Source: an uncultured Caryophanales bacterium | Lineage (GTDB): Bacteria; Bacillota_I; Bacilli_A; RF39; UBA660 | DNA: 5,916 nucleotides | Direction of reading: 5' to 3' | Assembly (NCBI GenBank): GCA_937897245.1 | Contig: CALCBO010000189.1 | Span: 1 to 5,916, forward strand | Shown: one piece after another, positions 1 to 5,916 of the stretch | How the letters are laid out: every line of letters begins with the position of its first letter | Position numbering within the stretch: the first letter of the stretch is position 1 | Made by a program: the position numbers and the translations under genes | The notes under the pieces: generated by a model | Told to the model about the DNA's origin: nothing | Seen by the model: the letters and a program-made list of their open reading frames with translations, nothing else | Databases searched by the model: none

Positions 1-276
1 CCATTCTTGGAGTTTCATCAAGAATCCAATATTGAAGAACATTTGAATGAATGTATAAATGAAAAACAACAAAAACATTCTTTTTTTTGTAGATGCAGTA
101 GTTGTTGTCAAAAAAGAAGAAATAATGTTTTCTTCTTATCAAGTATACTTGTTAATCTTATTATTATTTTTTATCAAATGATTATACTTCTATTTGTAAC
201 TACACGTTTAAATGTCTTTGTTTTGTTCTTTGAATTTATCTCTATCTGTTTCTTGATATTTTTTATCTTCTTCTAA
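1..276 (+). CDS. Possible 3' end of a convergent gene (putative C-terminal membrane segment), partial
   Basis: The frame is open from the first base of the window to a TAA at 274-276, so a real gene would begin upstream; the in-frame TTG at 7 is not a convincing start. The first 40 or so residues are polar and charged and include an HLNEC motif and a cysteine cluster (CRCSSCC, about 85-108) followed by a basic stretch. The remainder is strongly hydrophobic, with one or two possible membrane segments. The HLxxC pattern recalls the second half of a small zinc finger, but the first half would lie outside the window. The last 69 bases are antisense to the end of the YsxE-like gene, whose charged tail automatically produces a hydrophobic shadow, so that part of the frame is weak evidence. 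The other two plus-strand frames close quickly. It could also be chance openness in AT-rich DNA. No family is recognised. Confidence 0.35.
   Translation, partial: PFLEFHQESNIEEHLNECINEKQQKHSFFCRCSSCCQKRRNNVFFLSSILVNLIIIFYQMIILLFVTTRLNVFVLFFEFISICFLIFFIFF
110..137 (-). terminator. Candidate intrinsic terminator after the ysxE-like gene
   Basis: A 9-bp perfect stem (114-122 with 129-137) encloses a 6-base loop. Read on the minus strand the stem is followed directly by a run of T (110-113, extending the T-rich 3' arm). It lies about 70 bases past the stop of the ysxE-like gene. The stem has only two G-C pairs, so its strength is uncertain; on the plus strand no T-run follows, so it points leftward. 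It falls inside the doubtful plus-strand frame. Confidence 0.5.
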
Positions 277-1131
277 GACAAATTCTATTGTTCTTTCAAT
301 ATATTTTAATTGATTATTAATACTTGTTATATTGTTTTTAATAGTATCATTTAGAGTGTTTTTTTTAGGGATACAGATAATTGTTTCTAATAAGCTTTTT
401 TCAGAAGAAGTTAAATCCATCTTACTAATATATTCTTTATATAGTTTAGACATGTTTATTTTATTAAAATTAGTTTGATAAAAATCTATAAAATCATATA
501 TTAATAAATCTTTTTTACTCTTATTATAATCTATAAAATAATTTTTTTTATTTATTCGAAAATTATCTAGGTTGGTATTTCCAATCAATTGACATTTTCT
601 TACTTTTTTATTTTTAGATTGATACCAACTTTCTAATTTATGATGTGAAATATTTAAGCTTTGATATATTTTACTTATATTAATTAATAAGACATAATAG
701 TCTATTCTAGGTAATATTAATTCATCAATATTGTCCTGTAGATCTAAATAGTATTTCATTATATTGTCTATTTTAGAGGTATAATATTTATAAATGTTAG
801 TAGATTCTTCTTCAGTTATATTTTCTTCTAGTGTTGTTTTTTTTTGGAGTGTAATGAGTGTGTTTAATAATACCTTAGCTTTTAATTCAAGATTATTAGT
901 ACTATCACTCTCATATTTATATAATCCATATGAATCTTGATAGGTATTAATTCTTGGTTGATAATTTTTATATTTAATTGAATCAAAATAAGCAAATAAA
1001 TCTTTATTATTGTTATCATTTTCAATTATAAGATATTTCTCATTACCTTCTAATAATATATACTGACTATTAATTATTATCCTATCAATAACAAGATTGT
1101 TTTGTTTGATACATTCATGTAAATTAATCAT
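208..1131 (-). CDS. YsxE/CotS-family spore coat protein, degenerate kinase fold
   Basis: This 307-aa protein is probably a spore coat protein of the CotS/YsxE family, which has an aminoglycoside-phosphotransferase-like (APH) fold and joins the inner coat around the forespore. Evidence is partly positional: it directly follows a spoVID-like gene, as ysxE does in Bacillus subtilis. The sequence also fits. A short N-lobe-like region (about 1-75) is followed by helices with an LNTLITLQKKT stretch (89-99), where APH enzymes carry LxxLH. A C-lobe segment (181-220) shows IGNTNLDNF, where active APH kinases have HGDxxxxN, then NYFIDY at 197-202 and IYDF at 211-214 in the usual order. The HGD catalytic motif is absent while the later Asn and Asp are kept, so it is likely a pseudokinase. 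The tail (287-307) is highly charged. The ATG overlaps the upstream stop by 8 bases and has no good ribosome binding site, which suggests translational coupling. The family call is moderately sure; enzymatic activity is doubtful. Confidence 0.72.
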   Translation of the reverse strand: MINLHECIKQNNLVIDRIIINSQYILLEGNEKYLIIENDNNNKDLFAYFDSIKYKNYQPRINTYQDSYGLYKYESDSTNNLELKAKVLLNTLITLQKKTTLEENITEEESTNIYKYYTSKIDNIMKYYLDLQDNIDELILPRIDYYVLLINISKIYQSLNISHHKLESWYQSKNKKVRKCQLIGNTNLDNFRINKKNYFIDYNKSKKDLLIYDFIDFYQTNFNKINMSKLYKEYISKMDLTSSEKSLLETIICIPKKNTLNDTIKNNITSINNQLKYIERTIEFVLEEDKKYQETDRDKFKEQNKDI

Positions 1132-1897
1132 GTTTATATGGAATAATTAATTTAGTTCCAGTGGTTAAAGAATCTAAATTATTATATTGTTCTAACTCTT
1201 CTTTAGTTGTTTGATATTTTTCGATAATAGAGTTTATAGTTTCATTTTGATTTACCATATAAACAATAAAAGTTCCATATGTTTCTTTATCATCTTCAAT
1301 ATCAATAAAAAAGGATGATTCTTTTTTTTCTTCTTTTTTATCAAAAATATTTTCTTCTTTGGTATTCAAAAAATCAGAATTATTGTCTTTTGATTGATTT
1401 GTTGTTACTGATTCTTGTTCTTTGGTTGTGGTTATATCAGTTATTGTTTTCTCATTATCATCGTTTTTATTTGTATCTTCTTTATTATTTACTTGATTTA
1501 ATATAGGGATTTCTACTTCTTGTTCTAAAACCTCTCCATCACACTCACGATTTTCTTCTAATAATTCTTCTTTTATTTCTTTACCACTTATTTCTATTTC
1601 AATATGACAGATTATGGTATCATTATTTTCTATTTCGTAGGAAAAGTCTGTAATACTAATATTAGATGTATTTATAACTATTTTTTCTGTCAAGGTAATC
1701 TCGATGGGAAACTTATATGTAAATTCTTCTTCTAAACGCGATGCTTCTGTCAATTTATACTTTCCTAAGAGTATAAGATTTCCAGATATATTATATTCAT
1801 CAAGAAATTTTAAATCATGTTCTAAAGAAATTGCACTTATTTCTCCTATCATTGTAGGAAATACTTGTTTTTTCTCAAAAGATATTGTTTTTTTCAT
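1124..1897 (-). CDS. spoVID: SpoVID-like spore coat encasement protein (SPOCS domain plus LysM)
   Basis: This 257-aa protein resembles SpoVID, the mother-cell morphogenetic protein that drives coat encasement of the forespore and recruits other coat proteins. Residues about 1-108 match the SpoVID N-terminal (SPOCS/DUF3794-like) pattern, with SISLEHD-like and ISGNLILLGKYKLT segments followed by KFPIEITL and a beta-rich stretch. Residues 109-205 form an acidic, Asn/Thr/Lys/Glu-rich, low-complexity linker. Residues 210-254 form a C-terminal LysM domain ending in GTKLIIPY; in Bacillus subtilis SpoVID the LysM domain is reported to sense cell-wall precursor at the forespore surface. There is no signal peptide or membrane segment, as expected for a cytosolic mother-cell protein. 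At 257 residues it is less than half the length of B. subtilis SpoVID (about 575), mainly through a shorter middle. The ATG at 1897 follows a strong AGGAGGAG site (1904-1911) at 6 bases spacing. It overlaps the downstream ysxE-like gene by 8 bases. Confidence 0.85.
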   Translation of the reverse strand: MKKTISFEKKQVFPTMIGEISAISLEHDLKFLDEYNISGNLILLGKYKLTEASRLEEEFTYKFPIEITLTEKIVINTSNISITDFSYEIENNDTIICHIEIEISGKEIKEELLEENRECDGEVLEQEVEIPILNQVNNKEDTNKNDDNEKTITDITTTKEQESVTTNQSKDNNSDFLNTKEENIFDKKEEKKESSFFIDIEDDKETYGTFIVYMVNQNETINSIIEKYQTTKEELEQYNNLDSLTTGTKLIIPYKHD

Positions 1898-1903
1898 TTC
1901 GTT

Positions 1904-1945
1904 CTCCTCCTATAGAATAGTATGAAAAAAGAAGAACAATTATTC
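1904..1945 (-). promoter_or_regulatory. Candidate sigma-E-type sporulation promoter and RBS of spoVID-like gene
   Basis: On the minus strand GAATAAT (1945-1939) is followed after exactly 14 bases by CATACTAT (1924-1917). This is close to the mother-cell sigma-E consensus (-35 with a central ATA, -10 CATACA-like, spacer about 14). It lies just upstream of a gene whose Bacillus relative is transcribed by sigma-E. Transcription would start near 1910, giving a very short leader that begins almost at the AGGAGGAG ribosome binding site (1911-1904). The -35 falls within the hairpin of the preceding terminator. A weak sigma-A reading (TTGTTC, then an AT-rich -10) is also possible. The match rests on pattern and context only. 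Confidence 0.45.
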
Positions 1946-1950
1946 TTCTT
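1925..1950 (-). terminator. Candidate intrinsic terminator of the lon unit
   Basis: An 8-bp perfect stem (1929-1936 with 1943-1950) has a 6-base loop and, on the minus strand, runs straight into T residues at 1925-1930. The stop codon of the 212-aa gene (1949-1951) overlaps the start of the stem. With only two G-C pairs in the stem it may be leaky, which would allow some read-through from lon into the coat genes. Its stem sequence is nearly the same as that of the hairpin at 114-137. Confidence 0.5.
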
Positions 1951-2587
1951 AAATATCTTTTCTTAATTTTTTTTGTACTATTTTAAGGTTCTTTCTCTGT
2001 TTTCGCTGAAATAGACCTTTACTATTACATAGTTTATTTAAGTGATTTATTAATAATGAAATATCTTCTTCAGATGTAAAAAGTTCTGGTATGGTTTCTA
2101 GAAGATAATTTAGTGAAGATATTAAACGTTCACTATCGGTTAAAAAATCTAATTGACCTAATTCTAGTCCGTATACTACTTGAGCGTCATAACTTTCAAA
2201 AGATAACATTTCTTGATAATTTTTGAATTTTCTTTTACGAATATCTTCTTGATAGGCAAAATATCCATTCATTAATATACTTTTCTTTTCTTCACTTGTT
2301 GACTTTACCTCATTAAGATAAGTAATAATATCATTTATTAAAGCTTGATATTCTTGTGATACATCAAAACGATGGATAGATATTATTCTTTCAATCTTTC
2401 TTATATATTGATTTTTATAATAAAGAAAAGCACTATCTACGTTTGCTAGAATTCCAATAGAATTTAAAAATGTTTGATAAGATTGAATATCTTGATAGAT
2501 TTCTATTAATTCTTCCTCTCCTATTGTTTCTAATTGATTTCTTAGTATTAAGATATTTTTATAATCTCTGATATTATAATCATCCAT
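1949..2587 (-). CDS. Hypothetical helical cytosolic protein, translationally linked to lon
   Basis: This gene encodes 212 residues of no family that I recognise. The sequence reads as almost entirely alpha-helical and charged, rich in Glu, Lys, Ile, Leu and Tyr, with no signal peptide, membrane segment, nucleotide-binding motif or metal-binding cluster. The C-terminal 25 residues (about 188-212) are strongly basic (several KR, RK and KK pairs), which could suit nucleic acid or ribosome binding, but this is a guess. The frame is open further upstream to an ATG at 2639-2641, but the start at 2587 is chosen because a good AGAGAGG site lies 9 bases before it and the ATG comes one base after the lon stop. 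That arrangement means cotranscription and probable coupling with lon. In Bacillus this position holds the GTPase gene ysxC/engB; this protein lacks G motifs and is not that GTPase. It ends at a hairpin terminator. Confidence 0.8.
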   Translation of the reverse strand: MDDYNIRDYKNILILRNQLETIGEEELIEIYQDIQSYQTFLNSIGILANVDSAFLYYKNQYIRKIERIISIHRFDVSQEYQALINDIITYLNEVKSTSEEKKSILMNGYFAYQEDIRKRKFKNYQEMLSFESYDAQVVYGLELGQLDFLTDSERLISSLNYLLETIPELFTSEEDISLLINHLNKLCNSKGLFQRKQRKNLKIVQKKLRKDI

Positions 2588-2588
2588 T

Positions 2589-4892
2589 TTATTCTTCCTC
2601 TCTAAAAATTGATTCATAAATATCCATGTAATTTGATACACTTATAAAGCGAATGTCTTTTTTTATTTCATCGGGGATTTCATCTAAATCTTTTTCATTT
2701 TCTGATGGTATATAGATAGTTTTAATGGCAGCACGATGGGAACCAATTACTTTTTCTTTTAATCCACCTATTCCTAATACTCTTCCTCGAAGAGTTATTT
2801 CACCTGTCATAGCAATATTCTTAGGTACTTTTTTATTTGTAAATAAACTTATTAAGGTGGTTGTAATTGTTACTCCAGCAGATGGACCATCTTTATTTAC
2901 AGCTCCTTCTGGAACATGAATATGTATATCATTTTTTTCGAATAATTCATAAGGTATTTTAAAATGCTCCATATTTGATTTAATATAGTTTAAAGAAATA
3001 TGACAAGATTCTTGCATTACTTCTCCTAAGGAACCTGTTAGTACTAAGTCTCCTTTTCCTTTAAATAAAGTAGCTTCAATAGGTAGAACATCTCCACCAA
3101 ATGTTGTATAAGCCATTCCATTGACAACACCCACTTCATCTTCAGAAGAAGTTTCCATGTAAGTGTATTTTTTCTTTCCTAAAAAATTTTCAATTTCTTT
3201 ATCTGTTATTTGATAAAATGTACCATCTTTATTTAATAATAAATCTTTAACTATTTTTCGTAATAGAGTGGCAATAACTCTTTCTAATTCACGTACTCCT
3301 GCTTCTTTAGTATAATTGCGTATTAGTGTCAGAATAGCGTCATCTGCGATTTGTACTTGGAGACTTGTGAGACCATGTTCTTCTAGTTCTTTTGGAATCA
3401 AATGATTTTTAGCTATATCTAGTTTTTCATATTCAGTATAGCTAGAAATATTAATTATTTCTAGACGATCACGTAATTCATATGGAATCTGTTCAACATA
3501 GTTAGCAGTCGCAATAAACATTACCTTTGATAGATCAAATTCTTCTTCAATATAGTGATCTGAGAACTTATTATTTTGTTCAGGGTCTAAGACTTCTAAT
3601 AAACTACTAGCAGGATCTCCTTTGATATCTTTAGTCATTTTGTCAATTTCATCAATGATAAAGACAGGGTTAGTAGTGCCGGCTTTACGAATTCCTTGGA
3701 TTATTCTACCAGGGTTAGCTCCAATATAAGTTCTTCTATGACCTACTATTTCTGCTTCATCATTAATTCCACCAACACTAATTTTGGCAGTTTTGCGATT
3801 TAGACTTTTAGCAATACTGATGGCTAGAGAAGTTTTTCCTACTCCAGGTGGTCCCACTAAACAAAGAATTGGACTACGTAAATTATTAGTGTTCTGCTTT
3901 ACGGCAAGATATTCTAAAATACGATCTTTTACCTCTTCTAGTGCATAATGGGAAGAGTCTAATATGCTTTTTACACCTAATAAATCATCAGTATCTTTAG
4001 TATAATTATTCCATGGTAGATGAATCATCCAATCTAAGTACTCTCTAATCATCCCAACTTCTGGTGAATTGCTATTTAGGCTATCATAACGTTCCAACTC
4101 TCTTTTTATTTTATTTTTTACTTTTGAATTACATCTCAGTTTGGCTATTTTCTTAGAAAGTCGTTCAACCTCACTATCTTTGTTATTTCCCTCTCCTAAT
4201 TCTTTTTGCATTAGTTTGATTTTTTCACGTAAAAAATATTCTTTTTGGGAATCACTTAATTCTTTTTCAACTTCAGCTTCTATTTTTTGCTCCAACTCTA
4301 CAAATTTTAGATCTCTATTCATGTCAGTCATTAAGAATTTAGCACGAGTAATAGGATCAATTGTAGTAATATATTTCTTTTTTTCTTCATAACTAATTGG
4401 TAAAAAACTTACAATCAAATCGCATAAATCACTTAAAGTATCAATTCCACTTAATTGGCTCATTACAGCATTACCCATATAAGGTACCTTAGTAATATAG
4501 TTTTCTAAAGATTTCACAAGGATAGTGAAGAAATTTTCAGCTTCTTCTTTTTCAATTATTTCTATTTCACGATAATTGGCTCTATAAAAATTACCAAATT
4601 CAGTGAAAGAGGATAGTTCAACTCTTTCAATACCTTCTATGACAATACGAGTTTTACCATTGGGAACATTCATTTTTAATTTAAGACGTCCTAAAACACC
4701 ATATTTTGGAAATGATGTTACACTAATGTTGTTTTCTTCTATGGGATTAATAATAATCATCAAATTATCTTCAATTTTATCCACAATTTCAATCATCTGT
4801 TTATCATAAGTGTTATCATATTCTATTCTTACTTCATTATTTGGGAATATTACTATATCATTAACTATTAAAACAAATAACTTGTCATCCAT
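2589..4892 (-). CDS. lon: ATP-dependent Lon protease (LonA, endopeptidase La)
   Basis: This complete 767-aa LonA is a cytosolic, homo-oligomeric AAA+ serine protease that unfolds and degrades misfolded and selected regulatory proteins; the usual family length is about 770-810. Residues 1-185 form the N-terminal substrate-binding LON domain, beginning with a divergent FVLIVNDIVIFP motif, and are followed by a helical coiled segment to about 290. The AAA+ module has Walker A GPPGVGKTS (347-355), Walker B VFIIDEID (410-417), and the RDRLE region with its arginines (474-476). The C-terminal protease domain (about 575-767) carries the Ser-Lys dyad: Ser671 in KDGPSAG and Lys714 in GGLKEK. No catalytic feature is missing. 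The ATG is preceded by GGGGGTG (4901-4907) at 8 bases spacing. It has its own promoter and follows the terminator of tig, so it is transcribed separately from trigger factor; the next gene starts one base after its stop. In Bacillus, lonA also lies in the tig neighbourhood. Confidence 0.98.
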   Translation of the reverse strand: MDDKLFVLIVNDIVIFPNNEVRIEYDNTYDKQMIEIVDKIEDNLMIIINPIEENNISVTSFPKYGVLGRLKLKMNVPNGKTRIVIEGIERVELSSFTEFGNFYRANYREIEIIEKEEAENFFTILVKSLENYITKVPYMGNAVMSQLSGIDTLSDLCDLIVSFLPISYEEKKKYITTIDPITRAKFLMTDMNRDLKFVELEQKIEAEVEKELSDSQKEYFLREKIKLMQKELGEGNNKDSEVERLSKKIAKLRCNSKVKNKIKRELERYDSLNSNSPEVGMIREYLDWMIHLPWNNYTKDTDDLLGVKSILDSSHYALEEVKDRILEYLAVKQNTNNLRSPILCLVGPPGVGKTSLAISIAKSLNRKTAKISVGGINDEAEIVGHRRTYIGANPGRIIQGIRKAGTTNPVFIIDEIDKMTKDIKGDPASSLLEVLDPEQNNKFSDHYIEEEFDLSKVMFIATANYVEQIPYELRDRLEIINISSYTEYEKLDIAKNHLIPKELEEHGLTSLQVQIADDAILTLIRNYTKEAGVRELERVIATLLRKIVKDLLLNKDGTFYQITDKEIENFLGKKKYTYMETSSEDEVGVVNGMAYTTFGGDVLPIEATLFKGKGDLVLTGSLGEVMQESCHISLNYIKSNMEHFKIPYELFEKNDIHIHVPEGAVNKDGPSAGVTITTTLISLFTNKKVPKNIAMTGEITLRGRVLGIGGLKEKVIGSHRAAIKTIYIPSENEKDLDEIPDEIKKDIRFISVSNYMDIYESIFREEE
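2594..2603 (-). promoter_or_regulatory. Ribosome binding site of the 212-aa gene, inside the end of lon
   Basis: The purine-rich AGAGAGGAAG is encoded by the last Arg-Glu-Glu-Glu codons of lon and sits 9 bases (from its GG) before the ATG at 2587. It decides the start of the downstream gene in favour of this ATG over the upstream in-frame ATG at 2641, which lies well within lon. It also indicates that ribosomes finishing lon could restart at once. Confidence 0.7.
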
Positions 4893-4928
4893 CGATATTG
4901 CACCCCCAAATTTTTAATACTGCTTTCT

Positions 4929-4956
4929 ATTATATAGATATTTGGATTTTTTTCAA
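4929..4956 (-). promoter_or_regulatory. Sigma-A-type promoter of lon
   Basis: On the minus strand TTGAAA (4956-4951) is separated by 16 bases from a perfect TATAAT (4934-4929), giving a predicted start near 4922 and a leader of about 30 bases containing the lon ribosome binding site. The spacer is AT-rich with no TG extension. I see no CIRCE inverted repeat and no clear pair of CtsR heptamers (GGTCAAA type) in 4893-5012, so heat-shock control by HrcA or CtsR is not supported by the sequence. Confidence 0.7.
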
Positions 4957-5012
4957 CTAAAAGACAAATTTTTTATAATGTTTTTTTTACTATAAATCTC
5001 TTTTATAACAAT

Positions 5013-5042
5013 AAAAAAACAGAAAAAATAATTTTCTGTTTT
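5013..5042 (-). terminator. Intrinsic terminator of tig
   Basis: An 11-bp perfect stem (5016-5026 with 5032-5042) with a 5-base loop is followed on the minus strand by an unbroken T-run (5019-5013, part shared with the stem). It starts 10 bases past the tig stop codon. Two G-C pairs near the middle of the stem and the long T-run make this the most convincing terminator of the three, and it separates tig from lon. Confidence 0.75.
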
Positions 5043-5052
5043 ACTGATATTA

Positions 5053-5916
5053 TTACTTGTTGTATTCTTTTAGTAAATCTACTATTTTACGCATTTCTAA
5101 ATCATATTTAACTAATTCTATACCACCAAATTCTTTTAAGAACTCTTCTTTTGACATTTGATATTTCTTAGCAATTTCTTCTGCTTCTTTTTCTGCTTCT
5201 TCATCAGTTATTTCTATTTTTTCAGCTTTTACTAATTCTTCTAGCATTAAACGATATAAGACATTTTTGTATGCTTCTTTTTCCATCTGACTTTTTAATT
5301 CTTTTTCACTTGAACCAGTAAATTGATAATATAAATCTAATGATATACCTTGCATTTTTATTTGTTCTTCAAATCTAGTCATTAAACGGTCAACTTCTTC
5401 ATCTACCATTCCTTCTGGAATATCTACTTCAACATTTTTTGATACGCCTTCAAGTAGTGAGTCAACATATTTATTTTCTGCTTCCATTTCTTTTTGAGCC
5501 ATAATTGATGCTTTAATTTCAGCTTTTAACTTTTCTTCAGAATCTACACCTTCCATACCTAAATCTTCGAAGAATTCTTCATCTAATTCACGAGTTTTCT
5601 TCTCTTTAATTTCATTAACTTTAACTTTGAAAGTAACATCAGCTCCAGCTAAGTCAGCTGCTCCGTAATCTTCTGGGAAAGTTAACTCTAAATCTTTCTC
5701 TTCACCGATTATCATACCAATTACTTGTTCTTCAAATCCTGGAATAAATGTGTGTGAACCAATTTCTAATGAATAATTCTCACCTTTTCCTCCATCAAAA
5801 GCAATTCCATCTTTAAAACCTTCAAAATCAATTATAGCAATATTACCATCTTCAACTTTTCCTTTTTCTTTAGTAACTAATTCAGTATATCTTTCTAATA
5901 AATGTCCAAGTTCATA
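5053..5916 (-). CDS. tig: Trigger factor, ribosome-associated chaperone and peptidyl-prolyl isomerase, N-terminus outside the window
   Basis: The last 287 residues of trigger factor, which binds the ribosome exit tunnel, shields nascent chains and isomerises prolyl bonds. The frame stays open to the right edge, so the internal ATG at 5715 is not the start. About 140 N-terminal residues, holding the ribosome-binding signature, are missing if the protein has the usual length of about 430. The visible part begins just before the FKBP-type isomerase domain: GNIAIIDFEGFKDG, an FDGGKGENYSLEIGS stretch, FIPGFEEQVIGM, then FPEDYGAADLAGADVTFKV, ending near fragment residue 107. The helical, Glu/Lys-rich C-terminal chaperone domain follows, starting with RELDEEFFEDLG, in which Arg stands where Pro is common, and ending in LLKEYNK. 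Base composition is less AT-extreme than in the coat genes, as expected for a highly expressed protein. It ends at its own terminator; clpX does not follow it, unlike in Bacillus. Confidence 0.97.
   Translation of the reverse strand, partial: YELGHLLERYTELVTKEKGKVEDGNIAIIDFEGFKDGIAFDGGKGENYSLEIGSHTFIPGFEEQVIGMIIGEEKDLELTFPEDYGAADLAGADVTFKVKVNEIKEKKTRELDEEFFEDLGMEGVDSEEKLKAEIKASIMAQKEMEAENKYVDSLLEGVSKNVEVDIPEGMVDEEVDRLMTRFEEQIKMQGISLDLYYQFTGSSEKELKSQMEKEAYKNVLYRLMLEELVKAEKIEITDEEAEKEAEEIAKKYQMSKEEFLKEFGGIELVKYDLEMRKIVDLLKEYNK

Noticed and set aside
1..78. Minus-strand open frame from an ATG at 78 to the left edge
   Set aside because: It has no ribosome binding site and its very hydrophobic reading is what the antisense of a charged plus-strand segment would give; too short to judge.
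1315..1925. Plus-strand open frames opposite the spoVID-like gene
   Set aside because: They mirror the acidic linker and N-terminal domain, have Leu/Tyr-rich antisense-like composition and no RBS; the minus-strand gene has clear domains.
2588..2641. Longer form of the 212-aa gene starting at the ATG at 2641, overlapping lon by 53 bases
   Set aside because: The extension is the shadow of lon's last codons, and the ATG at 2587 has a well-placed RBS and abuts the lon stop.
2725..4809. Several plus-strand open frames of 60-85 codons opposite lon
   Set aside because: They lie antisense to conserved Lon domains with intact motifs and have no supporting start signals or recognisable products.
4893..5012. 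Heat-shock operator (CIRCE or CtsR) upstream of lon
   Set aside because: Neither the CIRCE inverted repeat nor a tandem CtsR heptamer is present; only a sigma-A promoter is supported.
5713..5715. Internal ATG in tig as the start of a shorter protein
   Set aside because: The frame continues upstream to the window edge with clear FKBP-domain motifs, so this is an internal methionine.
1..5916. tRNA, rRNA, CRISPR array, insertion sequence or prophage signal
   Set aside because: No cloverleaf, direct-repeat array, transposase or terminal inverted repeats were seen on either strand.

Overview
The window is a very AT-rich stretch of a low-GC Bacillota genome. It carries a block of minus-strand genes in the order trigger factor (tig, 5' end outside the window), lon, a short unrecognised gene, a spoVID-like gene and a ysxE/cotS-like gene. 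All visible minus-strand genes end in TAA and tryptophan is encoded by TGG, so the standard bacterial code fits. In Bacillus subtilis the same families lie in one neighbourhood (tig-clpX-lonB-lonA-ysxC-hem genes-spoVID-ysxE-valS). The window therefore looks like a compressed version of that locus from a spore-forming or recently spore-forming member of the class Bacilli, perhaps a small-genome gut lineage related to Erysipelotrichales or the RF39/RFN20 groups. The lineage is inferred from gene content and composition only.

Layout from right to left, in the direction of transcription: the C-terminal two thirds of trigger factor (5053 to the right edge) end at an intrinsic terminator (5013-5042). 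A sigma-A-type promoter (4929-4956) and a strong ribosome binding site precede lon (2589-4892), a complete ATP-dependent LonA protease. One base after the lon stop, a 212-codon helical protein of unknown function begins (1949-2587); it sits where ysxC/engB would be in Bacillus. A hairpin and T-run closes this unit. The same 40 bases carry a candidate sigma-E-type promoter for the next unit: a 257-aa SpoVID-like protein (SPOCS-type N-terminal domain, acidic linker, C-terminal LysM) overlapping by 8 bases a 307-aa CotS/YsxE-family pseudokinase-like protein. A second, similar hairpin and T-run lies about 70 bases beyond that gene. At the left edge an open frame on the plus strand (1-276) may be the 3' end of a convergent gene.

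Functionally there are two modules. Tig and Lon form a protein-quality-control pair (folding at the ribosome, degradation of misfolded proteins). The SpoVID-like and YsxE-like proteins form a spore-coat encasement pair expected to act in the mother cell. Nothing in the window looks like a mobile element, CRISPR array, tRNA or rRNA. I see no clearly new system; the most interesting points are the minimal spoVID-ysxE pair with its promoter packed into a terminator, and the unknown gene coupled to lon.
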